Source: Oceanobacillus sp. CFH 90083 (GTDB lineage: Bacteria; Bacillota; Bacilli; Bacillales; Amphibacillaceae). Taken from it: 64,000 nucleotides of DNA. How positions within the stretch are numbered: position 1 is the first letter of the stretch; the number at the start of each line of letters is the position of its first letter. The position numbers and the translations under genes were made by a program. The stretch lies in NCBI RefSeq assembly GCF_009389585.1, contig NZ_VIYG01000003.1, positions 341,144 to 405,143 of the forward strand, written 5' to 3'. This document shows, one piece after another, positions 17,867 to 27,890 of the stretch. The notes under the pieces were generated by a model that saw nothing but the letters and a program-made list of their open reading frames with translations, searched no databases and had not been told where the DNA came from.

Positions 17867-19052
17867 TCATTCGAAGCTATGGACAAAAGATTTTATTATT
17901 GTGTCTGCAGTTAATTTTTTATTAACACTTGTTTTCTATCTGCTTGTTGTTGTGATGGGCGTATATACAGCAGAGGAATTTAATGCATCTGCAAGCCAGT
18001 CCGGCTTAGTAGTCGGGATATTTATTGTCGGGGCGTTAGTTGGACGCCTGTTTATCGGCCGGTATATTAATAAAGTTGGTTTGAAAACAACATTGTTTAT
18101 TGGCGTTATTATATTTATTTTAGCTACCTCTTTATATTTCTTTAACTTGGGAATCGGTTTTTTACTATTTAACCGGTTTATTCATGGTATCGGTCTTGGT
18201 TTTGCAAGTACAGCAACTGGTACAATTGTAGCTCAAATCATTCCGGCTGAGCGGAAGGGTGAGGGCATCGGCTATTATAGTATGAGTGCTACCCTATCTA
18301 CTGCGTTGGGGCCATTTGTAGGGCTGTATATGAGTCAGCATACCAGTATGGAGGGGATATTCGGTCTCTGCCTGACAATAGCTGTGATTAGCTTTTTTAT
18401 CGTCTTTTTTGTGAGAATGCCGATTGTTAAGGACACAGAGGGAGAAAGAGAAGTCAAAGGATTCCATATCTCTCAATTTGTAGAACCTAAAGCTGTGCCG
18501 ATTGCAGTCATTACACTTATATTGGCATTATGCTATTCCAGTGTGCTGTCCTTCCTCAATTTTCATGCAATACAGCTTGATCTTGTAAATACAGCAAGTG
18601 TATTCTTCCTTGTTTATTCGATAGCTGTATTGCTGTCACGTCCGTTTACCGGTCGTTTAATGGATCTAAAAGGTTCGAATATTGTTATGTACCCCGCATT
18701 TGTCCTATTTACAATCGGTATGATTGTTTTAGGCTTTGCACATAGCGGGTTCACTTTATTGTTAGCCGGTGTTTTTATCGGTCTTGGCTTTGGGAATATG
18801 CAATCCTGTACACAGGCTATTGCAGTGAAGCTGACACCAGCGCACCGTATGGGTCTGGCTACATCGACCTTCTTTATCTTCCTGGACGGAGGATTAGGCT
18901 TCGGTCCGTATTTGCTTGGTTTTATTGCTCCAGTCATAGGATACAGCACACTTTATATCGTTTTAGGTGTCGCAGTTCTGGCAACAGCAGGATTATATAC
19001 GATTTTACACGGTAGGAGAGCTTCCACCGCTCAAGCGCAAGCAGCGGCATGA
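17856..19052 (+). CDS. MFS transporter
   Basis: A 398-residue protein with 12 predicted membrane helices. Motif A-like LVGRLFIGRYINKVGLKTT lies after helix 2 (~60), and GIGLGFASTATGTIVAQIIP at helix 4-5. It resembles drug/metabolite exporters of the DHA1 type, such as YwoG/YfkF. Co-transcription with MarR suggests efflux of a small molecule sensed by MarR; import of the amidohydrolase substrate is the alternative. A terminator follows. Confidence 0.85.
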   Translation: MVSSHSKLWTKDFIIVSAVNFLLTLVFYLLVVVMGVYTAEEFNASASQSGLVVGIFIVGALVGRLFIGRYINKVGLKTTLFIGVIIFILATSLYFFNLGIGFLLFNRFIHGIGLGFASTATGTIVAQIIPAERKGEGIGYYSMSATLSTALGPFVGLYMSQHTSMEGIFGLCLTIAVISFFIVFFVRMPIVKDTEGEREVKGFHISQFVEPKAVPIAVITLILALCYSSVLSFLNFHAIQLDLVNTASVFFLVYSIAVLLSRPFTGRLMDLKGSNIVMYPAFVLFTIGMIVLGFAHSGFTLLLAGVFIGLGFGNMQSCTQAIAVKLTPAHRMGLATSTFFIFLDGGLGFGPYLLGFIAPVIGYSTLYIVLGVAVLATAGLYTILHGRRASTAQAQAAA

Positions 19053-19067
19053 AAATAAAAAAATGAG

Positions 19068-19117
19068 CCTTCATTCTGAAAAGAGATTCTATTTCTCCAC
19101 GGAATGAAGGTTTTTTG
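19068..19117 (+). terminator. Terminator after the MFS gene
   Basis: CCTTCATTC (19068-19076) pairs with GAATGAAGG (19102-19110), followed by TTTTTTG. Confidence 0.8.
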
Positions 19118-19612
19118 TTAAAAAAATGTAGTCAGCATAAAAGTCAATGATTGGATATCTGAGAATGAAAGTGATTTTCGCAACAGGCAGTAAAGATTTT
19201 TTGAGACAGCCGCCTAAAATCATAATTATATCTAATTTGTCAACCGGAGATTTTGGCGAAAAATCTTTTAACGGCATTGTAAAAGTTTGTAGAAAATATG
19301 CAATAAAAAGTCGAGGAGTATCGAATGAAATAATAAAAGTAAGATGATTCTAAATAGTTATGATAAAAATATGAACTTTACCCTTTTTTCTTAAATTCAT
19401 TGTATAATTATGTAAGGTTTTATAGTATAATGAACTCAAGTAACCTTCTTACTGCTATATAAGAATGAATACTTTTTAGTTGTATGGGAACTTTGTTTTT
19501 AAAAATAGATTTTAGAAAATTCAGTTATTTATCCGGGGAATGAAACATTCATACTACAGCTGGCTAAAACATAGCAGGTCAGATTTCAAGAAAATATTAA
19601 TTATCTAAACAT
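19118..19612. other. Gene-free, A+T-rich stretch
   Basis: No convincing gene. A 66-codon open frame (19147-19347) lacks a ribosome binding site and recognisable homology. TATAAT occurs at 19403-19408 and 19426-19431, but neither has a good -35. An AAAGATTTTT/AAAAATCTTT inverted repeat flanks about 50 bp near 19190-19270. Confidence 0.4.
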
Positions 19613-19702
19613 AAACATCGCAGACGTGTTATCCATTAATAACATAGGAACCATTCCATATATATACAATATATAATGATGGGTTACAGCGATGTTTTTT
19701 TA
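19613..19702 (+). terminator. Long structured hairpin with T run, upstream of the glycogen locus
   Basis: AAACATCGC (19613-19621) pairs with GCGATGTTT (19689-19697), followed by a T run. The 67-nt interior can form a second imperfect stem (GGAACCATTCCATATATA region with the ATATATAATGATGGGTT region). No gene ends just upstream, so this may be a leader attenuator or a small RNA terminator. Confidence 0.5.
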
Positions 19703-19793
19703 TACCAATTTTTATTTGTTAATAAAGAGGCGGCGTTCATTCTAATTGGCAGTGGGATAGTATATGGTTTTTAAAGTTGAAGGGGGAATGTTT

Positions 19794-21527
19794 ATGTCAT
19801 ATCAAAACATCTACGAACAATGGAAGAATGAGGAAGCTCTGGATAGAGAACTAAGAACAGAACTGGAAAGTCTCTTAAACAATGAAACAGAATTGGAAGA
19901 TGCTTTCTCACACCCTTTAGAATTTGGAACTGCCGGTATGCGTGGAATATTAGGGCCGGGAATCAATCGAATGAACATTTATACAGTGAGACAAGCTACA
20001 GAAGGTCTCGCCCGGTTTATGGAAAGTCAGTCAGAGGAGAATAAATCAAGAGGTGTGGCTATTGCCTATGATTCCAGACATAAGTCTCCTGAGTTTGCAT
20101 TAGAAGCAGCAAAAACACTTGCGAGCCATGGAATCCCATCCTATGTATTTGAATCACTGCGTCCGACACCGGAGCTATCTTTTGCAGTCAGACATTTAAA
20201 TACATTTACCGGAATTATGATTACTGCATCACATAATCCTGCAAATTATAATGGTTACAAAATATATGGAGAGAGCGGGGGACAAATGCCGCCGAAAGAT
20301 GCGGATGCTTTAACAGCGTATGTCCGTTCTGTAGAGAATCCGCTGCAAATAGATGTAGTAACTGAAGAAGAAGCAAAAGAAAAAGGACTTTTGACCATTA
20401 TTGGCAAAGAAGTAGATGATGCTTATTTGCGAGAAATAGATACTGTAACAATTAATAGAGAGCTCATCTCCCGAGAGGGCAAAGATTTAAAGCTGGTTTT
20501 TACACCGCTGCATGGTGCCGGGAAGATGCTTGGAGAAAAAGCATTGGAGCAGGCTGGCTTTAAAGGTTTTTCCCTTGTTCCTGAGCAGAGTGTTGCTGAT
20601 CCTGATTTCACTACGGTTAAATCTCCTAATCCGGAAGAGCATTCCGCGTTTGAATATGCTATTTCTTTAGGGGAAAAAGAGGGGGCGGATTTGCTGGTGG
20701 CAACAGACCCGGATGCGGATCGTCTGGGTGTTGCAGTGAAGCTTCCGGATGGGACATATAAAGTATTAAGCGGGAATCAAATCGGAGCCTTAATGCTGGA
20801 TTATATTTTAAAAGCGCGCAAGGATGCGGATACACTGCCGGATAATGCAGTCGCTTTAAAGTCGATTGTTTCCAGTGAACTCTCTACAGCAATTGCTGAA
20901 AAATATCAAACCAAAATGGTGAATGTACTTACAGGCTTTAAATTTATCGCTGAAAAAATTCAAGCGTATCAGGAAGATGGCTCACAGACCTTTATGTTTG
21001 GTTTTGAAGAGAGCTACGGTTATCTTGTGAAACCATTCGTCAGAGATAAAGACGCGATTCAGGCACTTGTGCTGATTGCGGAAGTAGCAACCTTCTATAA
21101 GCAAAAAGGTGAAAATCTATATGACGCATTACAGGATATTTTTGCTGAATATGGCTATTATCAGGAAAAAACAATTTCCATTACAATGAGCGGTTTAGAA
21201 GGATCAGCAAAAATAGCTTCTTTAATGAAACAGCTTCGTGATGAATCACCGGCATCTTTTGGAGGAGTAAAGGTTGTCAGTACAGAGGACTATAAATTAC
21301 AGGAAAAAGTGCATGCAGATGGATCGGTGACAGCACTGGACACACCTCCGTCAGACGTATTGAAATACTTTCTGGAAGATGAGAGCTGGATAGCTGCACG
21401 TCCTTCCGGGACAGAGCCTAAAATCAAGTTTTATATCGGTGTCAAAGCGGAAAGGGAAGAAGCAGCAGTGGAAAAAATCGAATCTTTTTCAACAGCTATT
21501 TCTGAAATAACGAATGTAACCAGCTGA
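19794..21527 (+). CDS. pgcA: Phospho-sugar mutase (phosphoglucomutase, PgcA type)
   Basis: A 577-residue alpha-D-phosphohexomutase with all four site loops: catalytic serine ITASHNPANYNGYK (~146), metal-binding ATDPDADRLGV (~305), sugar-binding GFEESYGYLVKPF (~402) and phosphate-binding ARPSGTEPKIKF (~533). It interconverts glucose-6-P and glucose-1-P, the entry point to glycogen and UDP-glucose. The start at 19794 is chosen because AGGGGGAATGTTT gives a 7-nt spacing; an ATG at 19788 is too close to the Shine-Dalgarno. First gene of the glg cluster. Confidence 0.93.
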   Translation: MSYQNIYEQWKNEEALDRELRTELESLLNNETELEDAFSHPLEFGTAGMRGILGPGINRMNIYTVRQATEGLARFMESQSEENKSRGVAIAYDSRHKSPEFALEAAKTLASHGIPSYVFESLRPTPELSFAVRHLNTFTGIMITASHNPANYNGYKIYGESGGQMPPKDADALTAYVRSVENPLQIDVVTEEEAKEKGLLTIIGKEVDDAYLREIDTVTINRELISREGKDLKLVFTPLHGAGKMLGEKALEQAGFKGFSLVPEQSVADPDFTTVKSPNPEEHSAFEYAISLGEKEGADLLVATDPDADRLGVAVKLPDGTYKVLSGNQIGALMLDYILKARKDADTLPDNAVALKSIVSSELSTAIAEKYQTKMVNVLTGFKFIAEKIQAYQEDGSQTFMFGFEESYGYLVKPFVRDKDAIQALVLIAEVATFYKQKGENLYDALQDIFAEYGYYQEKTISITMSGLEGSAKIASLMKQLRDESPASFGGVKVVSTEDYKLQEKVHADGSVTALDTPPSDVLKYFLEDESWIAARPSGTEPKIKFYIGVKAEREEAAVEKIESFSTAISEITNVTS

Positions 21528-21557
21528 AAATAGCTTCAATAGGTGGTGAGTGAAGAA

Positions 21558-23486
21558 ATGCAAACAAATGAGTATTTAGAATTAGAAATAGAAGATGCCA
21601 TAAAAAGGTTTCACACAGGGGAAAACTTTTATAGTCAGCATATTTTCGGATATCACCAGGAAGTACGGGACGGGGAGACAGGCTTTGTCTTCCGCGTCTG
21701 GGCTCCTAATGCACAGCAAATATGGCTGGTCGGTACCTTTAATGATTGGGATGAATCTCTGCCAATGCAAAAAAATGAAGCATATGGCTATTGGGAAGTA
21801 TTTACCAGCAAGCCTTCAGAAAATGATTTGTATAAATATAAGGTACGCCAGGCGGATGGCAGAGAAGTTTATAAAATAGACCCTTTTGCATTTGCATTTG
21901 AGAAACGGCCGGATAATGCAGCTGTGATTCATCATGTCCCGGAGAAAAAATGGAAGGATGGCTTATGGTACGGAAGAAAGAGGCGTTCTAATTTCTTTAA
22001 GCGTCCTATAAATATCTATGAGGTACATGCCAGCTCCTGGAAGCATCACGAAGATGGAACACCGTATTCCTTTGCGGATTTACAAGAAGAATTAATTCCT
22101 TATGTAAAGGAAATGGGATATACCCATATTGAATTTATGCCGTTAATGGAGCATCCTCTGGGAGCATCATGGGGATATCAGCTGATAGGTTATTTCGCTT
22201 TAAGCTCTTATTACGGTAAGCCGGAGGAATTTCAGGATTTTGTGGAGGAATGTCATAAAAATAATATAGGTGTGTTTGTGGATTGGGTTCCTGGACACTG
22301 CTGCATTAATGATGATGCTCTTCCAAGATATGATGGCACACCTCAATTTGAATATGAAGATCCAGACCGGGCAGCGAATGTCCGCTGGGGCTCTGTCAAT
22401 TTTGATTTAGGTAAGCCGGAGGTACAATCATTTCTTATCTCCAGTGCACTGTTTTGGCTGGAAATGTATCATATTGATGGCATTCGTGTCGATGCAGTTT
22501 CCAGTATGCTTTATTTAGACTATGATGATGGACCTTGGAAGCCAAATCATGAAGGTGGAAATCGGAACTTTGAAGGATATTATTTCCTGCAAAAACTAAA
22601 TGCGGTTGTTAAGCTGGCACATCCGGAAGTCATTATGATTGCCGAGGAGAGCTCGTCTGATACGCAGATTACAGGGGTAGTAGAGACAGGGGCACTTGGC
22701 TTTGATTATAAATGGAACATGGGCTGGATGAACGATGTGCTTAAATTTTATGAGATGGATCCGGCTTTTCGGAAGGATCATTTTAACTTAATTACCTTTT
22801 CGTTTATGTATATGATGCAGGAAAACTTTATTCTGCCGCTCTCTCATGATGAGGTTGTGCATGGGAAGAAGAGTCTGATGCATAAGATGTGGGGAGACCG
22901 GTATAAGCAATTTGCACAATTGCGTAATTTGTATACGTATATGATGACACATCCTGGAAAAAAGCTGTTATTTATGGGTGGTGAGTGGGGGCAGTTCTTA
23001 GAGTGGAAGTATGATGAAGGCTTGGAATGGCGCGATCTAGACGATGCATGGAATAAAAGCATGCAGCATTTCACCTCCCGCTTGAATGCTTTTTATAAAG
23101 AGCAGCCGGCATTATGGGAGCTTGAAGAGAGCTATGACACGATTTCGATTATAGATGCAGATAATCGTAATGACTCTGTCCTCAGTTTTATTCGGAAAAG
23201 TAAGAAGAAAAAAGATTTTCTGATTATTGTTTTAAATATGACACCTGTAGAACGCAGGGATTTTCATATTGGTGTTCCTTATCAGGGAAGCTATAAAGAA
23301 ATATGGAATACAGAAATGCAAGAATTTGGAGGGACATGGAAAGATCATAACCCTGACCAATTGACAGAGGATGCTCCTTTTAAGGAATATCCTTATCGCA
23401 TTAAAACAGTAGTACCGGCACTGGGGGCGTTGATTTTACAACCCGAGAAGATCAAAATACCAAGAAAGCGTCTATCTGCCAAGTAA
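21558..23486 (+). CDS. glgB: 1,4-alpha-glucan branching enzyme
   Basis: A 642-residue GH13 enzyme that makes alpha-1,6 branches in glycogen. An N-terminal CBM48-like domain ([20 protein letters not shown], ~40-60) precedes the barrel with [17 protein letters not shown], nucleophile Asp in [11 protein letters not shown], acid/base Glu in IMIAEESS and [15 protein letters not shown]. The length fits GlgB. The start at 21558 has GGTGGTGAG upstream; upstream GTG codons at 21543/21546 lie within that site. It follows pgcA by 30 bp. Confidence 0.95.
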   Translation: MQTNEYLELEIEDAIKRFHTGENFYSQHIFGYHQEVRDGETGFVFRVWAPNAQQIWLVGTFNDWDESLPMQKNEAYGYWEVFTSKPSENDLYKYKVRQADGREVYKIDPFAFAFEKRPDNAAVIHHVPEKKWKDGLWYGRKRRSNFFKRPINIYEVHASSWKHHEDGTPYSFADLQEELIPYVKEMGYTHIEFMPLMEHPLGASWGYQLIGYFALSSYYGKPEEFQDFVEECHKNNIGVFVDWVPGHCCINDDALPRYDGTPQFEYEDPDRAANVRWGSVNFDLGKPEVQSFLISSALFWLEMYHIDGIRVDAVSSMLYLDYDDGPWKPNHEGGNRNFEGYYFLQKLNAVVKLAHPEVIMIAEESSSDTQITGVVETGALGFDYKWNMGWMNDVLKFYEMDPAFRKDHFNLITFSFMYMMQENFILPLSHDEVVHGKKSLMHKMWGDRYKQFAQLRNLYTYMMTHPGKKLLFMGGEWGQFLEWKYDEGLEWRDLDDAWNKSMQHFTSRLNAFYKEQPALWELEESYDTISIIDADNRNDSVLSFIRKSKKKKDFLIIVLNMTPVERRDFHIGVPYQGSYKEIWNTEMQEFGGTWKDHNPDQLTEDAPFKEYPYRIKTVVPALGALILQPEKIKIPRKRLSAK

Positions 23487-23597
23487 TTTTTCTAACTGGA
23501 AAATATCATTTTTACTGGATGTTTTGTATATCCTTTAAAAAGATATTCCATAAATTCCAAGCTTCACTTTTTACTATGTATTTAGAGTGTGTAATCG

Positions 23598-23634
23598 AAA
23601 GGGGGACAGGTGAAAGGCTGCTTTCACCGCGTAT
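23598..23634 (+). promoter_or_regulatory. glgC translation start with hairpin between Shine-Dalgarno and ATG
   Basis: The only strong Shine-Dalgarno, AAAGGGGGA (23598-23606), lies 29 nt before the ATG. Between them GGTGAAAG (23609-23616), loop GCTG, and CTTTCACC (23621-23628) form a perfect 8-bp stem with a tetraloop. Folding the hairpin leaves ACA plus GCGTAT, an effective spacing of 9 nt. An in-frame TGA at 23611-23613 rules out an earlier start. Confidence 0.7.
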
Positions 23635-24777
23635 ATGAAAAATGAGATGCTAGCAATGATTCTTGCAGGGGGTAAGGGATCGCGATTAGGGAAACTGACC
23701 AAAAATATTGCCAAACCAGCCGTTCCTTTTGGAGGAAGATATCGTATTATTGATTTCACTTTGAGTAACTGTGCCAATTCCGGGATAAAAAATGTGGGTG
23801 TGGTGACACAGTATCAGCCATTGGCATTAAATAACCATGTTGATAATGGGACAAGCTGGGGACTGGATGGAATTAACTCCGGTGTGACAATTCTTCAGCC
23901 TTACGCCGGTTCAGAGGGTGGTAAATGGTTTGAAGGGACAGCGCATGCGATTTACCAGAATATCGCTTATATCGATGAAATGAATCCTGAATATTTACTT
24001 GTATTATCCGGAGACCATATTTATAAGATGGATTACGAGGAGATGCTGGAGACGCACAAAGCTAATGATGCTTCTTTAACAGTTGCTGTACTGGAAGTTC
24101 CTGAAAAAGAAGCCTCCCGCTTTGGTATCATGAATACGGATGAGAATGACCGGATTATTGAATTTGAAGAAAAACCTGAGAATCCAAAGAGTAATCTGGC
24201 GTCAATGGGAATCTATATCTTTAATTGGAGCAGACTGCGTGAGGTACTGTTAAGCAGCTATTCCAAAGATGACCATATGCTGGATTTTGGTAAACATGTT
24301 ATTCCTTCTTATTTAGAAGGCGGCGAGAATGTGTTTGTATACCGCTTTGATGGTTACTGGAAGGATGTTGGAACGATTGATTCACTTTGGGAAGCAAATA
24401 TGGAATTTATTAATCCGGAGATGAGCCTGAACATCCGTGATAAATCATGGCGTGTATATTCCAGAAATACGATTTCACCGCCAAACTTTTTAACGGACGC
24501 CGCTTCCGTGACAGATTCATTAATTGTTGATGGGTGCTATGTTGCAGGTCATATTGAAAATAGTATTCTTTCCAATGATGTACAGGTAAAAGAAGGCTCG
24601 AAAATTACGGATAGTTTTATTATGCCGGGAGCAAGCATCGGTAAGAACGTAACCATCCACCGGGCAATAGTGGGGGAAGATGCCGTTGTTGGTGACAATA
24701 CGGTCATTGATGGAACCGAAGAGGTTGGAGTAGTAGGCTATTCTGAAGTGATTGGAGTGACGATGGATGAGGACTAA
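23635..24777 (+). CDS. glgC: Glucose-1-phosphate adenylyltransferase, catalytic subunit
   Basis: A 380-residue ADP-glucose pyrophosphorylase. It has the nucleotide-binding [15 protein letters not shown] with [15 protein letters not shown] (~24-38), GTAHAIYQN (~101), [11 protein letters not shown] (~127), [18 protein letters not shown] (~176) and a C-terminal left-handed beta-helix. It makes ADP-glucose, the committed step of glycogen synthesis. Translation probably depends on the hairpin-spaced ribosome binding site upstream. It overlaps glgD by 11 bp. Confidence 0.95.
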   Translation: MKNEMLAMILAGGKGSRLGKLTKNIAKPAVPFGGRYRIIDFTLSNCANSGIKNVGVVTQYQPLALNNHVDNGTSWGLDGINSGVTILQPYAGSEGGKWFEGTAHAIYQNIAYIDEMNPEYLLVLSGDHIYKMDYEEMLETHKANDASLTVAVLEVPEKEASRFGIMNTDENDRIIEFEEKPENPKSNLASMGIYIFNWSRLREVLLSSYSKDDHMLDFGKHVIPSYLEGGENVFVYRFDGYWKDVGTIDSLWEANMEFINPEMSLNIRDKSWRVYSRNTISPPNFLTDAASVTDSLIVDGCYVAGHIENSILSNDVQVKEGSKITDSFIMPGASIGKNVTIHRAIVGEDAVVGDNTVIDGTEEVGVVGYSEVIGVTMDED

Positions 24778-25939
24778 TAAACTTTGTGCCGTTTTAGGGA
24801 ATATTCAACGCTATAACGCTTTACTTCCATTAACAAGTGGAAGGCCGTTAGCAACATTGCCATTTGCTTGTAAATACAGATTGATTGATTTCCCGCTTTC
24901 CAGTATTGTGAATGCCAATATAAATACCGTGTATATGATTTTTAATGAAGGCGAGACACAATCCGTATTCGACCATATTGGTGGAGGAAAAGAATGGAAT
25001 CTGGATGGTGTGCATAACCGTTTCTTTATCCACCTTTACCAAGACTTTTTGAAGTTAAAAGCGCATAATCAAAACTATTATCGTCCATTAATTGATTATC
25101 TTGAAAAATCAAAATCAGAGTATACGGTTTATATGAGCAGTAAAATGATTTGTAATATTGACTTGCGTGCCGTTTTAAAAATTCACCAGCAGCAAAATAA
25201 CGAAATGACTGTTGTTTATAAAAAGGTTGATTCTGAAAAAATATGCCAAACGGATGCCGTATTATCCTTGACAGATAATGGTCAAATTACGGAAGTACGC
25301 CCATATATGGAGCATGTGCAGACAGCAGATCAGGAAAATCTCTGTATGGATATTTATATCGTTCAGACAGATTGGCTGATTCAGGAATTAAAAGCAGGTC
25401 AGCAGGAAGGAACCCCAGCGGATATCCAAGATTTTCTGCGTAAGAAAATTCACACGGTAAAAAGCTCTACCTATGAATATACGGGTTATTTAAGTAATAT
25501 TTTTGATATTAATTCATTCTATAATGCATCACTAGATATGCTGAACCAGCAAAAATTCAGTTCGCTGCTCTATTCGAATCAAAAGGTATATACCAAATTA
25601 AAGAATGAAGTTCCAACCTATTATTCTGATTCATCGGAAGTAAATAACAGCCAATTTGCAACAGGCTGCATTATTGAAGGCAAAGTAGAAGGCTCCTCTA
25701 TTTCTCGCGGAACAGTGTTAGATAAAGGAACAGAAGTAATTGATTCGATCATTATGCCAAATGCAAAAATATGTGCAGGAGCTAAGGTGCAAAATGCTAT
25801 TCTGGATAAAGAAGTTGTTGTAGATCCAGGCGTACAAATAATTGGAACAAGAGAAAATCCAATTGTTATTGAAAAATATCAGCATGTGACCGGTGATATC
25901 CTCGCAAATGAAGTAGTAGTCAGTGATGTAGAGAGATAG
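24767..25939 (+). CDS. glgD: Glucose-1-phosphate adenylyltransferase regulatory subunit
   Basis: A 390-residue GlgC paralog. The N-terminal [20 protein letters not shown] lacks the GGKGSRL loop, yet [20 protein letters not shown] and the beta-helix C-terminus remain. In Bacilli GlgD forms a hetero-oligomer with GlgC and raises its activity; alone it has little or none. It starts inside the 3' end of glgC and is followed 10 bp later by glgA. Confidence 0.93.
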   Translation: MRTNKLCAVLGNIQRYNALLPLTSGRPLATLPFACKYRLIDFPLSSIVNANINTVYMIFNEGETQSVFDHIGGGKEWNLDGVHNRFFIHLYQDFLKLKAHNQNYYRPLIDYLEKSKSEYTVYMSSKMICNIDLRAVLKIHQQQNNEMTVVYKKVDSEKICQTDAVLSLTDNGQITEVRPYMEHVQTADQENLCMDIYIVQTDWLIQELKAGQQEGTPADIQDFLRKKIHTVKSSTYEYTGYLSNIFDINSFYNASLDMLNQQKFSSLLYSNQKVYTKLKNEVPTYYSDSSEVNNSQFATGCIIEGKVEGSSISRGTVLDKGTEVIDSIIMPNAKICAGAKVQNAILDKEVVVDPGVQIIGTRENPIVIEKYQHVTGDILANEVVVSDVER

Positions 25940-25949
25940 GAGGAGAAAT

Positions 25950-27380
25950 ATGAAATTATTATTTGCTAGTGCGGAGTGTGCGCCATTTTTTAAGACGGGC
26001 GGACTAGGAGATGTCATTGGTGCGCTTCCAAAGGAATTAGCAAAAAAAGGTGTAGAAGTGGCAGTTGTACTGCCGCTTCACAAAAAAATGCCGGCTGCAT
26101 ATAGGGAGCGCTTAGAGCATGTGACTTCTTTTTATGTAGATGTTGGCTGGAGAAGTCAATATTGTGGAATTGAACGTTTAGAAATGGATCATGTCACCTA
26201 TTACTTTATTGATAATCTCTATTATTTTGACCGGGATGGTCTATATGGCTTTTATGATGATGGAGAGCGTTTTGCTTTCTTTCAGATGGCTTTCATTGAA
26301 ATGATGGAGACAGTTGATTACATTCCTGACATTATCCATGTCCATGATTTTCATACAGCAATGGTGCCATTTCTCTTGAAAGAAAAATATCATTGGATTG
26401 AAGCTTATCAAAACATCCGAACCTTGCTGACCATTCATAATATTGAGTTTCAAGGACAATATCACCCGGAAGTGTTATCTGATTTATTTGGCGTCGGTGA
26501 TAGAAGGTATCATGATGGAACCATTCGATACGAAAATGATATTAATTTTTTAAAATCGGGTATTGTCTATGCCGATAAGGTTAATACGGTCAGCCGCTCG
26601 TATGCAAGGGAAATTCAAACTCCTGAATTTGGCAATGGCTTAGAAGTGCTTCTTAGACAGGAGCAAAGAAAACTGTCAGGTATTGTGAATGGAATAGATT
26701 ATGAGATTAATAATCCGGAAACAGATCCGGCGCTCAAAGCTAACTACTCTGCAGCTGACTTAGCAGGCAAGAAGGATTGTAAGAAAGAATTGCAGGAATT
26801 AATGGGATTACCTGTACGCGAGGATGTTCCGGTGATTGCGGTGGTCAGCCGCCTGACGCATCAGAAAGGCTTTCATCTTGTTCTGGAAGAGCTGGAGAAT
26901 CTATTGCAATATGATGTCCAGTTTGTTCTGTTAGGAACTGGAGACCCATCATTAGAGTATCCATTCCAGTTGATTTCTGAGTGGTATCCAAATAAGTGTG
27001 CAGCAAAGATTACATTCGATGTGACGCTGGCTCAAAAGATTTATGCCGGTGCTGATATATTCCTGATGCCTTCGAAATTTGAACCGTGTGGATTATCGCA
27101 GCTGATTTCGATGCGTTACGGTACATTGCCGGTAGTTCATGAAATAGGCGGGCTGAAGGATACGGTACAGCCCTATAATCCAATTGAAAAAACAGGTACA
27201 GGGTTTGGTTTCTCCTTATTCACGCCATACTATATGATGGAAGCATTAAAAAAAGCAATCCATGTGTATCAGGATGAGCAGCATGTATGGGACAACCTTA
27301 TCCAAACAGCAATGGCTCAGGATTTCAGCTGGGAAACATCCAGTGAGCAGTACCATTTGTTATATAAAGAAATTTTGTAG
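25950..27380 (+). CDS. glgA: Glycogen synthase (ADP-glucose), GT5
   Basis: A 476-residue GT-B enzyme. It has the N-terminal ASAECAPFFKTGGLGDVIGALPKEL with the KTGGL ADP-glucose motif, VHVHDFHTA (~130), TIHNIEFQG (~167), and C-terminal VSRLTHQKGFHLVLEELE (~301) and PSKFEPCGLSQLISMRYGTL (~370), the second nucleotide-sugar loop. It elongates alpha-1,4-glucan. GGAGG precedes its ATG. It ends the first block of the glg cluster. Confidence 0.95.
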   Translation: MKLLFASAECAPFFKTGGLGDVIGALPKELAKKGVEVAVVLPLHKKMPAAYRERLEHVTSFYVDVGWRSQYCGIERLEMDHVTYYFIDNLYYFDRDGLYGFYDDGERFAFFQMAFIEMMETVDYIPDIIHVHDFHTAMVPFLLKEKYHWIEAYQNIRTLLTIHNIEFQGQYHPEVLSDLFGVGDRRYHDGTIRYENDINFLKSGIVYADKVNTVSRSYAREIQTPEFGNGLEVLLRQEQRKLSGIVNGIDYEINNPETDPALKANYSAADLAGKKDCKKELQELMGLPVREDVPVIAVVSRLTHQKGFHLVLEELENLLQYDVQFVLLGTGDPSLEYPFQLISEWYPNKCAAKITFDVTLAQKIYAGADIFLMPSKFEPCGLSQLISMRYGTLPVVHEIGGLKDTVQPYNPIEKTGTGFGFSLFTPYYMMEALKKAIHVYQDEQHVWDNLIQTAMAQDFSWETSSEQYHLLYKEIL

Positions 27381-27385
27381 TAAGC

Positions 27386-27444
27386 AGAGTGTGTTTAAAA
27401 GGCTCAGTGTGTAAGGTATAATTGGAGTTTTTTGAACACACTCT
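27386..27444. repeat. Short inverted-repeat element/hairpin after glgA (family copy 1)
   Basis: AGAGTGTGTT (27386-27395) is inverted at AACACACTCT (27435-27444). The ends extend as AGAGTGTGTTTAAAA and, reversed, AGAGTGTGTTCAAAA, matching the ends of the elements at 44923-45079 and 63457-63523. It may act as the glgA terminator. Confidence 0.55.
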
Positions 27445-27890
27445 TTATAGGTCAAAAAACATAAACGTATCAGTTTAGGTGAGATAAGTGTCTTCTTAAA
27501 ACAGTGCATGCATGATGCCCTTTTGATTTTTGGAGAAGAAGTACTTAGAATATGTGTTCAAAAAGATCCAGCCGTTCAAGTAATCGCAGTTTCAAATCAG
27601 AAGTAATCAGATCAAGGTGACGTTTTTACAAACGGGCTTACGCATGTTGTGGTGATTTCTGTGTTGTCCACACGATGTTGACGAACTTAACAGAAGTTCC
27701 TCCAGGCTTTTAAATACGTGAGTAACGTTTTTGATAGGGCGAGTAATTGCAACGGGTTTTTAATGGGGCAAATAATCGCAGTCCCAGCCCTATTAGAGCG
27801 CATTAACTAAAGCGTTCCTACTTATCATTTGAGTGCTTTTTGAATATCCGCTTGCCTAAACTTAGATAATGCAGAGAAGGAGCATAATCC
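27445..27890. other. Gene-free stretch with short recurring motif
   Basis: No gene is supported. A motif close to AGTAATCGCA recurs irregularly: AAGTAATCGCAG near 27574, AAGTAATCAGA near 27602, GAGTAACG near 27719, GAGTAATTGCAA near 27741 and AAATAATCGCAG near 27770. ATAGGGC (27734-27740) is inverted at GCCCTAT (27787-27793). The glgP ribosome binding site GAGAAGGAG ends the stretch. Confidence 0.35.

Noticed and set aside
19147-19347. 66-codon open frame between the MFS gene and the glycogen locus
   Set aside because: No ribosome binding site, no homology I recognise, low-complexity A+T-rich surroundings.
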